A DNA stretch of 64,000 bases from Nostoc calcicola FACHB-3891 (GTDB taxonomy: Bacteria; Cyanobacteriota; Cyanobacteriia; Cyanobacteriales; Nostocaceae), in NCBI RefSeq assembly GCF_014697355.1, contig NZ_JACJRQ010000001.1, positions 1 to 64,000 on the forward strand. Direction: 5' to 3'. How positions within the stretch are numbered: position 1 is the first letter of the stretch; each line of letters opens with the position of its first letter. The translations under genes and the position numbers were made by a program. This document shows positions 8,454-16,333 of the stretch, piece by piece. The notes beneath the pieces are model-generated. The model saw only the letters and a list, made by a program, of their open reading frames with translations. It searched no databases and was not told where the DNA came from.

Positions 8454-8576
8454 TTACCAGCAATTACTACATATCCAGCAAACATAAGCGGCTGCTCTGG
8501 TTGTTCTGAGTGTCTCGACTTCACGAATCACAAATTTCTTCATTGTTTTAGGTTGAATGGATTCTACAGTTTTCAT
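8454..8576 (-). CDS. tandem small peptide, copy 2 (CWICSNCW tail)
   Basis: This is a 40-residue paralogue of the peptide at 8217. It differs only by Ser38 to Asn, giving the tail VCWICSNCW. The other base changes, at codons 6 and 20, are synonymous. AAGGA lies about 7 bases before the ATG. Confidence 0.75.
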   Translation of the reverse strand: MKTVESIQPKTMKKFVIREVETLRTTRAAAYVCWICSNCW

Positions 8577-8689
8577 TGTCTTTTCCTTGTTTTGATGTTT
8601 GTTTTAGGCAACGTTCTGTGCCCTTGTGTTTATGAATATAGAGAGCAATCGGGTAAAACTAGGGGAGCTAATTGAATGAATTTCAGAAA

Positions 8690-8812
8690 TTACCAGCAAT
8701 TACTACATATCCAACAAACATAAGCGGCTGCTCTGGTTGTTCTGAGTGTCTCGACTTCACGAATCACAAATTTCTTCATTGTTTTAGGTTGAATGGATTC
8801 TACAGTTTTCAT
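8690..8812 (-). CDS. tandem small peptide, copy 3 (CWICSNCW tail)
   Basis: The protein is identical to copy 2. Cys33 uses TGT instead of TGC, a synonymous change. It has the same AAGGA ribosome binding site and the same upstream spacer with a TATATT box. Confidence 0.75.
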   Translation of the reverse strand: MKTVESIQPKTMKKFVIREVETLRTTRAAAYVCWICSNCW

Positions 8813-8925
8813 TGTTTTTTCCTTGTTTTGATGTTTGTTTTAGGCAACGTTCTGTGCCCTTGTGTTTATGAATATAGAGAGCAATCGGGTAAAACTAGGG
8901 GAGCTAATTGAATGAATTTCGGAAA

Positions 8926-9048
8926 TTACCAGCAATTACTACATATCCAACAAACATAAGCGGCTGCTTTGGTTGTTCTGAGTGTCTCGACTTCACGAAT
9001 CACAAATTTCTTCATTGTTTTAGGTTGAATGGATTCTACAGTTTTCAT
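8926..9048 (-). CDS. tandem small peptide, copy 4 (Arg27Lys)
   Basis: This 40-residue paralogue has Arg27 changed to Lys and otherwise matches copy 3, including the CWICSNCW tail. Across the array the variation in this frame is two conservative replacements and three silent changes, as expected under selection on the peptide. Confidence 0.75.
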   Translation of the reverse strand: MKTVESIQPKTMKKFVIREVETLRTTKAAAYVCWICSNCW

Positions 9049-9161
9049 TGTTTTTTCCTTGTTTTGATGTTTGTTTTAGGCAACGTTCTGTGCCCTTGTG
9101 TTTATGAATATAGAGAGCAATCGGGTAAAACTAGGGGAGCTAATTGAATGAATTTCGGAAA

Positions 9162-9284
9162 TTACCAGCAATTACTACATATCCAACAAACATAAGCGGC
9201 TGCTTTGGTTGTTCTGAGTGTCTCGACTTCACGAATCACAAATTTCTTCATTGTTTTAGGTTGAATGGATTCTACAGTTTTCAT
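9162..9284 (-). CDS. tandem small peptide, copy 5 (first in operon)
   Basis: The protein is identical to copy 4 and is the most upstream member on the minus strand. AAGGA lies 8 bases before the ATG. The leader carries the same TATATT box about 60 bases upstream, so transcription of the array may begin here and again before each copy. Confidence 0.75.
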   Translation of the reverse strand: MKTVESIQPKTMKKFVIREVETLRTTKAAAYVCWICSNCW

Positions 9285-9360
9285 TGTTTTTTTCCTTGTT
9301 TTGATATTTGTTTTAGGCAACGTTCTGTGTCCTTGTGTTTATGAATATAGAGAGCAATCG
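9285..9360 (-). promoter_or_regulatory. candidate promoter and leader of peptide array
   Basis: On the minus strand the sequence TATATT (plus 9344-9349) sits about 60 bases before the first peptide ATG, with a long A-rich leader ending AAGGAAAAAAACA. The same element recurs before copies 2-4, and in altered form before copy 1. No clear -35 is visible, so the promoter assignment is tentative. Confidence 0.3.
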
Positions 9361-10147
9361 GGTAAAACTAGGGGAGCTAATTGAATGAATTTCAAAAATT
9401 TTTAGGACTGCTTAAATGGATTTAAAAGCGATAAAATTCAGTTAAGCATTTTTTCTCTCTGTGTTCTCTGCGTCTTGGCAGTAGTCTTCCCTTCTCGACG
9501 AGAGGCTGCACCGACGAGACATTCCGCGAACTCCAAGCCGCTACGTGTCTATGTTAAAAAATTGACTTTCCAAAGAGTTTTAGCCTTAAGTTAACCATAT
9601 TCGATTAAAAAAAACTGGGTACGCCCAATGAAAAATTGCTAAATGAGGGAGAAGCATTCAAACTAGCCAAGCTCTAACTTTTGCTGATAGAAAATCAATA
9701 ATACCCGTAGCAACAATCAAAATAATCAAAATCGCACAGACTTTTTGGTACTCAAAAGCTCTAACATTGCTATTACTTTAGGAGATGTATTAGTAATGAT
9801 TTGGGAAAAAGTGAAATCTTGCATTTTCAAATTTCTTACTTTTTCAGTAGATAGACTAAAAAAATTATTTTATAGGAAAAAGTTAGGTTTAAAACCTTAC
9901 TTCTCTACGAGAGGCTACCGCGAACGTCCCGCTCTGCTAACGCCCCTAGTGGGCGAAAAATCCTTGTTTCCCAAGGTAGGTAGAAACCCCACCCGCAAGT
10001 GGTGTGGCTGTCTTTAATTTTGAATTTTAAATTTTGAATTTTGAATTGATTCATTTCTCTTGTTAGAGAAAATCACCAAAAAAGTTCTGAGTCACCAAAG
10101 TTCAGATGTCTGACGACAAGCCGACGAAGCGTCTACCCAAGCGACAA

Positions 10148-10177
10148 ATCCCCAACTCCTGTTAAAAAGTCGGGGAT
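10148..10177. repeat. GATCCCCGA hairpin repeat
   Basis: ATCCCC(AACT) and AGTCGGGGAT pair around a short loop. Relatives with the same stem lie at 15500-15533, 35648-35677 and 59255-59285, all between genes. They are probably terminator or MITE-like hairpins. Confidence 0.6.
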
Positions 10178-10192
10178 CTTGCTTATCACAAA

Positions 10193-10317
10193 TAGACCTC
10201 TTGCAAAAAGCACTTTTGCAAGAGGTGGGAAAAGGGAAAAGGTTAAAGAGGAAAGGGAAAATACCAAACCTTTCCCCCTTTCCCCTTCCCCTTTTCCCAA
10301 CTTATGCAAGAAGTCTA
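10193..10317. mobile_element. MITE-like element, TIR GACCTCTTGCA family
   Basis: It begins TAGACCTCTTGCAAAAA and ends TGCAAGAAGTCTA, with TA on each side. An additional inner copy of the inverted end (TTTTGCAAGAGG at about 10214) follows the left end at once, so the left side itself folds into a hairpin. The interior is a purine/pyrimidine-rich filler (GGAAAAGG and CCTTTCCCC tracts). Confidence 0.65.
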
Positions 10318-10393
10318 ATGATTCAGGATTGCTATATCAATAAATTTTAATTACCTCTTGTTTTTTAGGACAATCTATGCAAATCTCATAAAT

Positions 10394-10427
10394 ATAATAC
10401 GGTAAACTGACTGAGTTACCGTATTAT
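10394..10427. promoter_or_regulatory. inverted repeat upstream of flavoprotein gene
   Basis: ATAATACGGTAA and TTACCGTATTAT are perfect 12-base inverted arms 10 bases apart, about 130 bases before the flavoprotein start. It could be an operator for the flavoprotein/ferredoxin pair or the end of a small repeat element. Confidence 0.35.
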
Positions 10428-10558
10428 ATGATTTTCTTAAAAGCTATGTCTAAGCCAAGGCGGGGGAATCCGGGAGCTTTGAGTGCGGAGTTAAGAGTTA
10501 TTATCTTACCTCTGCCCCATACGCGATACCCAATGGCGAAAATCTAGGAGAGCAGATC

Positions 10559-12205
10559 GTGAGTGCATATCAATCTGAGTCAGGAAATAGTTCTACCACT
10601 TCTTCACAGCTAGATTTAGAAGCTGATGTTCTAGTGATAGGGGGCGGGCCATCAGCAACTTGGGCGGCTTGGAATGCTGCTGCCCAAGGAGCAAAAGTGA
10701 TACTGGTAGATAAGGGCTACTGCGGTACGAGTGGAGCGACAGCACCTTCTGGTACTGGTGTTTGGTATGTGCCCCCCGACCCACAACAACGGGAGGCGGC
10801 AATGGCTAGTCGGGAAGCTTTAGGAGGTTTCCTGTCAGAGCGCTCTTGGATGGAGCGTGTATTGGATCGGACTTATACAAACCTGAATAAACTCTCAGAT
10901 TGGGGCTATCCATTTCCTGTGGATGACGAAGGTCGTCCCCATCGGCGATCGCTCCAGCAAGCTCATGATTACATGCGTCTGATGCGTAAAAAGATTACCA
11001 AGGCAGGCGTGAAAATACTCGACCACAGCCCAGCTTTAGAACTGCTAGTAGACGCAGCAGGGGCAGTTGCCGGGGCGCGGGGGATTTGCCGGCAAACAGG
11101 CGATCGCTGGCAAGTCAAATCCGGAGCAGTGGTAATTGCTACTGGTGGTTGTGCCTTTTTGAGTAAAGCTTTAGGCTGTAACGTCCTTACAGGAGATGGT
11201 TATTTGATGGCAGCAGAAGCCGGTGCCGAAATGTCAGGGATGGAATTTTCCAATGCTTACGCCCTATCACCGGCTTTTTCCTCAGTTACCAAAGGAGCTT
11301 ATTATCGTTGGGCAACCTTCTATTACGAAGATGGCACAGAAATTGAAGGTGCTGGTTCGCAAAAAGGGCGATCGATTATTGCCCGTACCCTGCTCACCCA
11401 ACCTGTTTATGCTCGTCTGGACAAAGCAACTCCCGAAATTCAAGCGATGTTGCGGACTATCCAACACAACTTCTTATTGCCATTTGACCGTATGGGCATT
11501 AACCCCTTCACCCAACTTTTCCCTGTGACTCTGCGTTTGGAGGGAACGGTGCGCGGTACAGGTGGAATTCGGATAGTTGATTATACCTGCGCTACCACCG
11601 TACCCGGACTTTATGCAGCTGGCGATGCTGCAACACGAGAATTAATTTGTGGTGGCTTTACTGGTGGTGGTAGTCATAATGCCGCTTGGGCAACCTCTTC
11701 CGGATATTGGGCAGGTGAAGCAGCAGCAAACTACGCCCTTCAACTAGGAACTAAAGCTAATCAACGTTCCGTGCGAGGACTTGGGGAAACTGGGATAGCT
11801 GCCGATAAAGGTAGCAGCAACAGTTTTATTCCTTCAGAAGTGACTAAAGCAGTCCAAGCCGAAGTATTTCCCTACGATCGCAACTTGTTCCGCACCGAAA
11901 AGGGATTGACAGAATCCCTCGATCGCTTACATCACTTGTGGAAAGAAATCCGCAACACCCAAGCAGTACCAGAAAATCAAGCTGTCCAAGCTAGGGAAGC
12001 CACCGCAATGCTAGCAACAGCCAGATGGATGTACGCCAGCGCCCTTGAACGCAAAGAAACTCGCGGGATGCACAAACATCTAGATTATCCAGAACAAGAC
12101 CCGAACCAATACCACCGCCTACTGAGTGGTGGTCTAGATCGAGTCTGGGTCAAGCCCCAAAAACTACAAACTGCCGTTAAGGAAAGGGAGTTAGTAACAC
12201 TGTGA
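10559..12205 (+). CDS. FAD-dependent fumarate reductase/AprA-like flavoprotein
   Basis: This 548-residue protein has the N-terminal FAD-binding motif VLVIGGGPSATWAAW (about residues 24-38), a second FAD segment VVIATGGCAF, and the C-terminal PGLYAAGDAATRELICGGFT typical of the succinate dehydrogenase/fumarate reductase flavoprotein superfamily. I chose the GTG start because AGGAGA lies 7 bases before it. The stop overlaps the start of a two-cluster ferredoxin gene by four bases. The same flavoprotein-plus-ferredoxin pairing is seen in adenylylsulfate reductase (AprAB), so an AprAB-like redox enzyme is likely. The substrate cannot be assigned from sequence. Confidence 0.87.
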   Translation: MSAYQSESGNSSTTSSQLDLEADVLVIGGGPSATWAAWNAAAQGAKVILVDKGYCGTSGATAPSGTGVWYVPPDPQQREAAMASREALGGFLSERSWMERVLDRTYTNLNKLSDWGYPFPVDDEGRPHRRSLQQAHDYMRLMRKKITKAGVKILDHSPALELLVDAAGAVAGARGICRQTGDRWQVKSGAVVIATGGCAFLSKALGCNVLTGDGYLMAAEAGAEMSGMEFSNAYALSPAFSSVTKGAYYRWATFYYEDGTEIEGAGSQKGRSIIARTLLTQPVYARLDKATPEIQAMLRTIQHNFLLPFDRMGINPFTQLFPVTLRLEGTVRGTGGIRIVDYTCATTVPGLYAAGDAATRELICGGFTGGGSHNAAWATSSGYWAGEAAANYALQLGTKANQRSVRGLGETGIAADKGSSNSFIPSEVTKAVQAEVFPYDRNLFRTEKGLTESLDRLHHLWKEIRNTQAVPENQAVQAREATAMLATARWMYASALERKETRGMHKHLDYPEQDPNQYHRLLSGGLDRVWVKPQKLQTAVKERELVTL

Positions 12206-12597
12206 TTGAACTAGTTAGTGAATCTCGCTGTATTCAATGTAATATTTGCGTTTCCGCCTGCCCCACCAACGTTTTTGACAAAGTGCCAAACGGACCACCT
12301 AGAATTGCTCGTAAAAGCGACTGCCAAACCTGCTTTATGTGCGAGTTGTATTGTCCAGCGGATGCCCTCTTCGTTGCTCCACAGGCAGATGAGTCTGTGA
12401 TAGTTGATGAACAGACTCTCATCGAAGCAGGATTTTTGGGCGGATATCGGGAAACCTTGGGCTGGAAACCTGGAGGCACTCCAGCAGGGCTGAGAGAACA
12501 GTCTGCTCAAATGTTTATTGGTCGGAACAATTTGTCTACCGATTCTCAAGGCAGAATTCTCCCCTGGAATAACCAGGCTAATTCCCAGTCAAATTAA
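12202..12597 (+). CDS. 2x[4Fe-4S] ferredoxin subunit (AprB-like)
   Basis: This 131-residue protein has the cluster motif CIQCNICVSACP (residues about 10-21) and a second, CQTCFMCELYCP (about 44-55), giving eight ligands for two [4Fe-4S] clusters. A 75-residue C-terminal tail follows. The GTG start overlaps the flavoprotein stop (GTGA), implying translational coupling and a two-subunit complex in which this protein shuttles electrons to or from the FAD. Confidence 0.9.
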   Translation: MIELVSESRCIQCNICVSACPTNVFDKVPNGPPRIARKSDCQTCFMCELYCPADALFVAPQADESVIVDEQTLIEAGFLGGYRETLGWKPGGTPAGLREQSAQMFIGRNNLSTDSQGRILPWNNQANSQSN

Positions 12598-13073
12598 GTA
12601 GTAGAACAAAGCAAAAGTTCAGAATACATCTGCTGTAAGTTTTTTAACTATTTAGGATGGTAGCTTGATTTGAGTCGTGACATACTAGCTTTTTGGATGA
12701 TGCTTGCCAAAAAAAAGTAAGTTAAGGGTTTTTAAATTTACATACCCACCGCCAATATAAATCTTCTAGGGTGGGCATCTTGCCCGCCCTAAATATGTAA
12801 ATTTAATGCGCGACAGCTTGATTTCTTACTTACTGGATATAGCTAATCCTCAATGGAGAATTCTATCATTTTTATTAATTTTCTTAGCATTGTAAATATA
12901 TATAGCAATAATAATTGTTAATTATGGTGCTGAGAAATAGATAGATAAAAATAGCTAAATTTGAGAGTTATACATAGATATTATCGATTATTTTTGATAT
13001 TTTCTCCAATTTAGTTATTACTAATACTAGACCATTAGACTTATTAACCGCGATAATACTGGAGAATAAACCA
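12598..13073. other. 476-bp intergenic region
   Basis: Apart from the inverted-repeat element at 12733-12805 this is AT-rich sequence with no gene that I can support. The last 60 bases carry the promoter and the GGAGA ribosome binding site of the small gene at 13074. Confidence 0.5.
12733..12805. repeat. short inverted-repeat element
   Basis: The ends TAAATTTACATA and TATGTAAATTTA are perfect 12-base inverted arms. The interior holds CCCACC / GGGTGGGC / GCCCGCCC segments that also pair. It has no coding content and is probably a tiny MITE. Confidence 0.55.
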
Positions 13074-13280
13074 ATGTTTTTTGGACAACTTGAAACAGAA
13101 TGTTTGTATGGAGAACTTTGGTCAGTTTGGCAAACAACTAAATTACCAGAACATCTACAGTTATTAGTAGATCAAGAACAAATAAAATATGATATCTGGG
13201 AATTGCAAAGCGAAAAACCTGATTCTAAGACGACTCCTGTCAGTCTCGATCGCACCTCTAGTAATTCAAAAAGCATTTGA
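13074..13280 (+). CDS. small conserved hypothetical protein
   Basis: This 68-residue protein begins MFFGQLETECLYGELWSVWQ. The first 48 residues are well ordered in composition and the tail is Ser/Thr-rich. A GGAGA ribosome binding site lies 9 bases before the ATG. I do not recognise the family and neighbouring genes give no clear function. Confidence 0.55.
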   Translation: MFFGQLETECLYGELWSVWQTTKLPEHLQLLVDQEQIKYDIWELQSEKPDSKTTPVSLDRTSSNSKSI

Positions 13281-13447
13281 CTCCATAGCCCGTGCATGAT
13301 ATCAAGGTGTAAAAAGCATACCGTTCTAATCACTGATAGCCACTGATGCAGCGAAGTATCGTTTTAACTTTAGCGGCTGCTTTTTGAGTTCATACTGCAA
13401 ACCTCTTCCAAATTTCTTTCACCTAACAAGAGAAGGAATCAATACCG

Positions 13448-14515
13448 ATGCCACACCTGTTTGAACCATTCAGGATTCGTGAAGTTACTTTTCGCAACCG
13501 CATCGCTGTTTCACCGATGTGTCAATATTCGAGTACAAATGGATATGCTAACGATTGGCATACGATACATCTAGCTTCTCGTGCAGTTGGCGGTGCAGGT
13601 ATTGTGCTAACAGAGGCAGCAGCTGTAGAACCACGTGGACGTATTAGCCCCCAAGATTTGGGCATTTGGTCAGATGCACATATACAAACTTTAGCCAAAA
13701 CTGTGGCATTGATTCATAATTTTGGAGCTGTTGCAGGTATTCAACTTGCTCATGCAGGCAGAAAGGCCAGCACTGCCAAACCGAGTAAGGGAGGAAAAAT
13801 ACTCGATGAATCTCAGGAAGGTTGGCGTCCCTTGGTTTCCAGTAGTGCGATCGCTTTTAGCAAAGATAGTCCTGTGCCTGAAGCCCTAAGTATTGAGGGA
13901 ATTCAAGAAGTTATTAACGCCTTTATCCAAGCTGCTAAACGTTCTCTAGAAGCAGGTTTCAAGGTAGTTGAAATCCATGCCGCCCACGGTTACCTACTAC
14001 ACCAATTTCTTTCACCCCTTTCTAACCATCGTCAAGATGATTATGGTGGTAGCTTTGAAAACCGTACTCGTTTGTTAATAGAAGTAGTTAAAGGAGTCCG
14101 AGAGGTTTGGCCTCAAACATATCCGCTTTGGGTACGCATTTCCGCCACTGATTGGGTAGACAAGGGCTGGGACATTGAACAAAGTATCACTTTAAGTGAC
14201 AAACTTAAGTCTCTAGGAGTCGATCTCATTGACACTTCATCAGGGGGCATCATACCGGGGATCAACATACCAGTTAAACCTGGTTATCAAACTCAATTTG
14301 CCGAACGCATCCGCCGCGAAGCTAATATCCATACAGGAGCCGTAGGGTTAATTACATCTCCAGAACAAGCTGACGAACTGATTCGTACAGAAGTAGCTGA
14401 CATAGTGCTGTTGGGGCGTGAACTACTCCGCAATCCTTACTGGCCCCATCTGGCAGCCAAACAACTCGGACACGATAAACTTTGGCCTGTTCAATACGAT
14501 CGCGCTTGGTTGTGA
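13448..14515 (+). CDS. NADH:flavin oxidoreductase, old yellow enzyme (YqjM-like)
   Basis: This 355-residue TIM-barrel flavoprotein begins LFEPFRIREVTFRNRIAVSP and has the YqjM-type MCQYSS segment (the Cys contacting FMN), the GIQLAHAGRKAS active-site strand, the EIHAAHGYLLHQFLSPLSN signature and a C-terminal LLGRELLRNPYWP FMN-phosphate site. Enzymes of this class reduce activated C=C bonds with NADPH. The length is typical. AAGGAATC precedes the ATG. The gene stands alone. Confidence 0.93.
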   Translation: MPHLFEPFRIREVTFRNRIAVSPMCQYSSTNGYANDWHTIHLASRAVGGAGIVLTEAAAVEPRGRISPQDLGIWSDAHIQTLAKTVALIHNFGAVAGIQLAHAGRKASTAKPSKGGKILDESQEGWRPLVSSSAIAFSKDSPVPEALSIEGIQEVINAFIQAAKRSLEAGFKVVEIHAAHGYLLHQFLSPLSNHRQDDYGGSFENRTRLLIEVVKGVREVWPQTYPLWVRISATDWVDKGWDIEQSITLSDKLKSLGVDLIDTSSGGIIPGINIPVKPGYQTQFAERIRREANIHTGAVGLITSPEQADELIRTEVADIVLLGRELLRNPYWPHLAAKQLGHDKLWPVQYDRAWL

Positions 14516-14825
14516 TGCTGGGGCTGGGGATTATGAGATGGTTTGGCAGGTTACCAAATAGAAATGCGATCGCCTTAAATATTACCTCGACTTCTAGGCT
14601 TTGAGGCGATCGCAACTTCCGGTTTTAGAGCATCAAATCTCCTCAAGAAGTAGAAATTAATGCGATCGCGAGTCTGTCAACATAATTTATGGGATTATAT
14701 AGCAAGAGGCAGGAGGCAGGAGGTAGAACTATTACTATTGCTAGCATTCACGCTTGTCATTATGTCCTAATTTATGTGACTACGGCTATAAAATCCAAAG
14801 GTGAATTAACCTAGTATTTACAGAA
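14516..14825. other. 310-bp intergenic region
   Basis: The region contains three HIP1 GCGATCGC sites and short AGGCAGGAGGCAGGAGG purine repeats. I see no gene. Confidence 0.5.
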
Positions 14826-15455
14826 ATGCGAAATCGAGGCAACGGTGTGAGTACATTTTTATCTAGTGTGGCTGTATTACTCTCTACTTTGGCTTTAGGA
14901 TGTAGTGGTTATGTGGCTTACGAAGTTTTCACCCTGCGGGATACGCTAAATGCCACCAAAACTAATACACTAAGCAATACCACTCCCACTCAACTGCCAA
15001 GTTCTATACCTACAACTTCTGCAAAACAAACAACAGCATCACCATCGCCAGCTAGTGCTACTACCTCAGCAATTCAACCCGGTCAATTTGTGCAGCCTGC
15101 TTTTGGCAAGAAGGCAGAAGTGGAATTACTTTCAGCCAAGCGAATTAAAGATCCACAAACTGGAAACCGTGATGTCATAAATGTGCAAATGCGTATCCGT
15201 CGGCTTGCCACAGACAGAGTTTTTGGTGGTGATATCATATCGCTTACTAGTACAACAGCCCGTAACCCTGACACTAGCGAAACATACAAAGGAGTTGCTT
15301 TAGATCGCTCAACAGGAAGCGTTTCTTTGTTCCAACTACGTCCCCAAGCCTCCGCAGATGCTTATATCTGGCTAAGAGTTCCAGATGGTGTCAATAATTT
15401 GGACATTTTTGTGCCAGATACAGGCGCATTTAAAAATGTACCCATTTCACTTTAG
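14826..15455 (+). CDS. membrane-anchored conserved hypothetical protein
   Basis: This 209-residue protein has an N-terminal hydrophobic segment at about 10-33 (FLSSVAVLLSTLALGCSGYV), then a Ser/Thr/Pro-rich linker (about 45-85), then a C-terminal beta-rich domain (VELLSAKRIKD, NVQMRIRRLA, DAYIWLRVPDGV). The layout is of a periplasm-facing domain on a single membrane anchor. I do not recognise the domain. Confidence 0.65.
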   Translation: MRNRGNGVSTFLSSVAVLLSTLALGCSGYVAYEVFTLRDTLNATKTNTLSNTTPTQLPSSIPTTSAKQTTASPSPASATTSAIQPGQFVQPAFGKKAEVELLSAKRIKDPQTGNRDVINVQMRIRRLATDRVFGGDIISLTSTTARNPDTSETYKGVALDRSTGSVSLFQLRPQASADAYIWLRVPDGVNNLDIFVPDTGAFKNVPISL

Positions 15456-15499
15456 ATAGTTAAATAACTCCCCATAAGGGGAATCAGAATAACCTGTAA

Positions 15500-15533
15500 G
15501 ATTCCCAACTTCTTCATGAAGAAGTCGGGAATC
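15500..15533. repeat. GATTCCCGA hairpin repeat
   Basis: GATTCCCAACTTCTTC pairs with GAAGAAGTCGGGAATC around an AT loop. It belongs to the same family as 10148, 35648 and 59255. It lies between two convergent genes and may act as a bidirectional terminator. Confidence 0.6.
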
Positions 15534-15627
15534 TGAACAACTCAATTCAAACAAAATTATTTCATATTCTAAATTAGCAACCTCAAATGAACGATGGTAG
15601 ATGGCTGAGGCTGCAATTCAAAAAGGA

Positions 15628-16089
15628 TTACTCTTCTTCCTCTTCTTCTTCTTCTCCGAACACTCCGTCAATAAGTTCTTGCGCTCGTTCGTCTGAAATT
15701 CTTAAGCTTTCCTGAAGTTCAGAGATATAATCTTGTTCGCTTTCGGGTACTTCTTCGTCAATCCCCACTACTAAAATAGCGGTGATATATGCAGCTTCCC
15801 GATAAGCTTTATTTGGTAACGATTCGATCGCTTGGGCAACTAAATCTTCTGGTTCTTCTTCTTCAATCAAGCTGACGACTTTCTCGCTCAATTCTTCAAA
15901 GTCGTCATCAGAGTAATCTTCAAATAACCCAACCTGACCAAGAAATTCACTCAAAGCGTATTCTTCGACAGAAGAAATACCTTCACCATCAGCAGCTGCG
16001 GAAAAAAGTCCCAGAATTGCGATCGCTACTTCTGGTTCTATAGCAACTGAACTAGCACTACGGCCTTTGGGCAACCTGCGTTGAGGCAT
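15628..16089 (-). CDS. TerB-like tellurite-resistance family protein
   Basis: This 153-residue, very acidic protein has an all-helical core with AIAILGLFSAAADGEGISSV (about 22-41) and YREAAYITAILVVGIDEEV, the pattern of the cyanobacterial TerB-like helical fold with its conserved Asp-Gly-x-Ile turn. It ends in a run of eight Glu residues. TerB-like proteins have been linked to metal-stress responses, but the function in cyanobacteria is unknown. Confidence 0.7.
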   Translation of the reverse strand: MPQRRLPKGRSASSVAIEPEVAIAILGLFSAAADGEGISSVEEYALSEFLGQVGLFEDYSDDDFEELSEKVVSLIEEEEPEDLVAQAIESLPNKAYREAAYITAILVVGIDEEVPESEQDYISELQESLRISDERAQELIDGVFGEEEEEEEE

Positions 16090-16333
16090 AATTATCCTTT
16101 AAAAGTTACGTGATATTTGAGGAAGTAATACCTTGCGGTTTATACATCCTCGTAGATTTAGGATTCCCAAAAGAATCGGTAAAACTACAAACGCTATGGG
16201 TTTTGATATGAATATTTGTTTCACAAAAAATACGCAGAGAAATGTTTCCTCTGCGTATAAAAGAAGGCTAAATTTGGGGACTGGGGCAGAGGGGAAAATT
16301 CCTAACTCTTAACTCCTAACTCCTAACTCCCTT

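Larger units (their letters stand above)
8217..9395. repeat. 236-bp tandem duplication, five copies
   Basis: Each unit carries one peptide gene and its spacer. The peptide genes end at 8217, 8454, 8690, 8926 and 9162, a period of 237 then 236 bases. Units 2-5 are nearly identical and unit 1 is more divergent in its spacer. This indicates recent expansion or ongoing homogenisation. It is not a CRISPR array, because the whole unit is repeated and there are no unique spacers. Confidence 0.9.
9396..10558. other. 1.16-kb intergenic region with repeats
   Basis: The region contains CTGTGTTCTCTGCGTCTTGG and CTACGAGAGGC-type Nostoc repeats, a hairpin (10148-10177), a MITE (10193-10317) and an inverted repeat (10394-10427). 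A 90-codon open frame at 9745-10017 is largely built from these repeats and I do not call it a gene. Confidence 0.6.

Noticed and set aside
8436..9344. Four overlapping 66-79-codon frames on the plus strand across the tandem repeat
   Set aside because: They are antisense to the peptide genes and arise only because the 236-bp unit repeats. They lack ribosome binding sites, and base changes between copies are silent or conservative in the minus-strand peptide frame.
8217..9395. CRISPR-like array
   Set aside because: The whole 236-bp unit repeats almost exactly. There are no short repeats with unique spacers and no cas genes.
9745..10017. 90-codon frame
   Set aside because: Its second half is the CTACGAGAGGC-type dispersed repeat. 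I see no recognised family and no convincing ribosome binding site.
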